A stretch of 14,622 bases of DNA, taken from NCBI GenBank assembly GCA_030426865.1, contig JAUHXN010000038.1:1-14622 (forward strand), written 5' to 3'. The notes below the pieces were generated by a model. The model had not been told where the DNA came from and ran no database searches. It saw only the letters and a program-made list of their open reading frames with translations. The translations under genes were made by a program, and so were the position numbers. The DNA is from a bacterium (GTDB taxonomy: Bacteria; Bacteroidota; Ignavibacteria; Kapaibacteriales; UBA2268). How positions within the stretch are numbered: the first letter of the stretch is position 1; every line of letters begins with the position of its first letter. This document shows positions 13,976 through 14,622 of this stretch, piece after piece.

Positions 13976-14004
13976 CAATTTACGGAATAAATGCCAATTG
14001 ATGA
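13972..14004 (-). repeat. Inverted repeat covering the permease start codon
   Basis: Arms 13972-13980 and 13996-14004 are perfect 9-bp inverted copies (TCATCAATT / AATTGATGA) with a 15-base loop. In the minus-strand mRNA the ATG at 13973-13975 lies within the 3' arm. Such a hairpin could limit initiation or be an operator; it is AT-rich and may be chance. Confidence 0.35.
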
Positions 14005-14040
14005 CATTCGCTTAATCAATCGAATAAAAGCGATAGAAAA

Positions 14041-14073
14041 TAAAAAAGCCGACTGTATGTATAGTCGGCTTTA
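14041..14073 (-). terminator. Rho-independent terminator after the CADD/TenA-like gene
   Basis: A perfect 10-bp stem (14045-14054 with 14063-14072, core AAGCCGACT/AGTCGGCTT) with an 8-base loop is followed on the minus strand by TTTTTTATTTT. It lies 28 bases past the stop codon at 14101 and separates this gene from the permease gene downstream. Confidence 0.9.
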
Positions 14074-14100
14074 AAAATCATCTTTTTTATTAAGAATCTA

Positions 14101-14622
14101 TTAGCAGTTTACGAAAAGATTTAAGCCATTGTAGAATAGCTCCGCACCTTTATCAAAACCAGCTTTGTACTCTTCTTGGTTAGCATACTTTTCTTTTAAC
14201 GCATTACCATACTCAATATGCTCTTCTTCTTTCATGTGCTCGTCAAAGTATTTAGTCTCATTTTCTTCGAAACCATAAAACTTTAAAAGACCAGCTTTTT
14301 TAGTTTCTGCAACTTCTGGTTGTTGAGTTTCGAAGGCTTGTACTGCACCTAAAAGCTCACTAGGAGTCATTTCATTCAAAGACTCAATGACTTCACTCAT
14401 ACGAGGGAAATCTTTAGTTGCAGGCAATTTGTGAGACCAATCGGCCCAAAGTGGAATATGAGACATTTCGTCTTGTACTATATCGGCAGCTTCAATTGTA
14501 TTTTGGTTGAAGGCCTTATTTATCTTGTGCCAGTATTGTGGCATTAATTCTATAAACTCAGTATAAGATTTGTGATACTTAGCTAATTGCTCTTTCGTAA
14601 CAGTACCTTCTGACCAAGATTG
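14101..14622 (-). CDS. CADD/PqqC/TenA-like haem-oxygenase-fold protein, partial (5' end outside window)
   Basis: The frame is open to the right edge: 26 codons precede the first in-window ATG (14544) and include W-S-E-G-x-x-T-K-E-Q-L, a motif typical of the first helices of this family, so the gene starts beyond the window; 173 codons are visible. The segment AFETQQPEVAETKKAGLLKF followed by YG matches the A-Y-E-x-Q-x-P-E-x-A-x-x-K-x-x-G-L-x-x-F-Y-G pattern of CADD-type (folate-associated) proteins. YFDEHMKEEEHIEYG supplies the last helix with H and acidic metal-ligand candidates, though the two histidines are six rather than the more usual seven residues apart. Characterised CADD uses a dinuclear metal site to make para-aminobenzoate from its own tyrosine; PqqC and TenA relatives act in PQQ and thiamine metabolism. 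Family is well supported, exact role inferred. Confidence 0.75.
   Translation of the reverse strand, partial: QSWSEGTVTKEQLAKYHKSYTEFIELMPQYWHKINKAFNQNTIEAADIVQDEMSHIPLWADWSHKLPATKDFPRMSEVIESLNEMTPSELLGAVQAFETQQPEVAETKKAGLLKFYGFEENETKYFDEHMKEEEHIEYGNALKEKYANQEEYKAGFDKGAELFYNGLNLFVNC

Overview
The window is AT-rich DNA from a diderm, flagellated bacterium. P-ring (FlgI) and L-ring (FlgH) genes show that it has an outer membrane. A promoter-like TAnnTTTG element, mostly weak Shine-Dalgarno signals, abundant TPR proteins and a LolC/E-type permease suggest the Bacteroidota/Ignavibacteriota/Kapabacteria (FCB) neighbourhood. That placement is an inference from gene content, not a database result.

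Left part (1-4594), accessory. The 3' part of a YdjM-like membrane protein gene enters from the left edge. It converges on a TPR protein gene whose N-terminal domain resembles a metallopeptidase-type domain that has lost its zinc motif. Next comes a compact regulatory-looking module. Two small, possibly winged-helix proteins are read leftward toward an intrinsic terminator. Divergent from them is a two-gene operon with a 14-base overlap: a tandem-HTH DNA-binding protein and an exported/membrane-anchored TPR protein with a short cytoplasmic tail. The divergent intergenic region carries two copies of a palindrome (TGAACCA-C-TGGTTCA) centred 51 bp apart. The promoter-proximal copy overlaps the likely -35 region of the HTH gene, as expected for autoregulation. 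No function is known to me for this module, and it is the best candidate here for an undescribed system.

Middle part (4734-12638, all on the minus strand), a flagellar operon. In transcription order it is an unrecognised 85-aa gene, then flgF, flgG, flgA, flgH, flgI, flgJ, flgN-like, flgK and flgL. Spacings range from a 4-base overlap to 42 bases. The products build the distal rod, P and L rings, rod cap/muramidase, and hook-filament junction, with a coiled-coil export chaperone in between. A sigma70-like promoter can be proposed just upstream of the 85-aa gene. FlgH has no lipobox cysteine, and FlgJ carries a lytic transglycosylase domain in place of the enterobacterial glucosaminidase domain.

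Right part (12761-14622). A LolC/LolE-type ABC permease gene precedes the flagellar operon on the same strand. Upstream of it, a strong intrinsic terminator closes a TenA/PqqC/CADD-like (haem-oxygenase fold) protein gene whose 5' end lies beyond the right edge.
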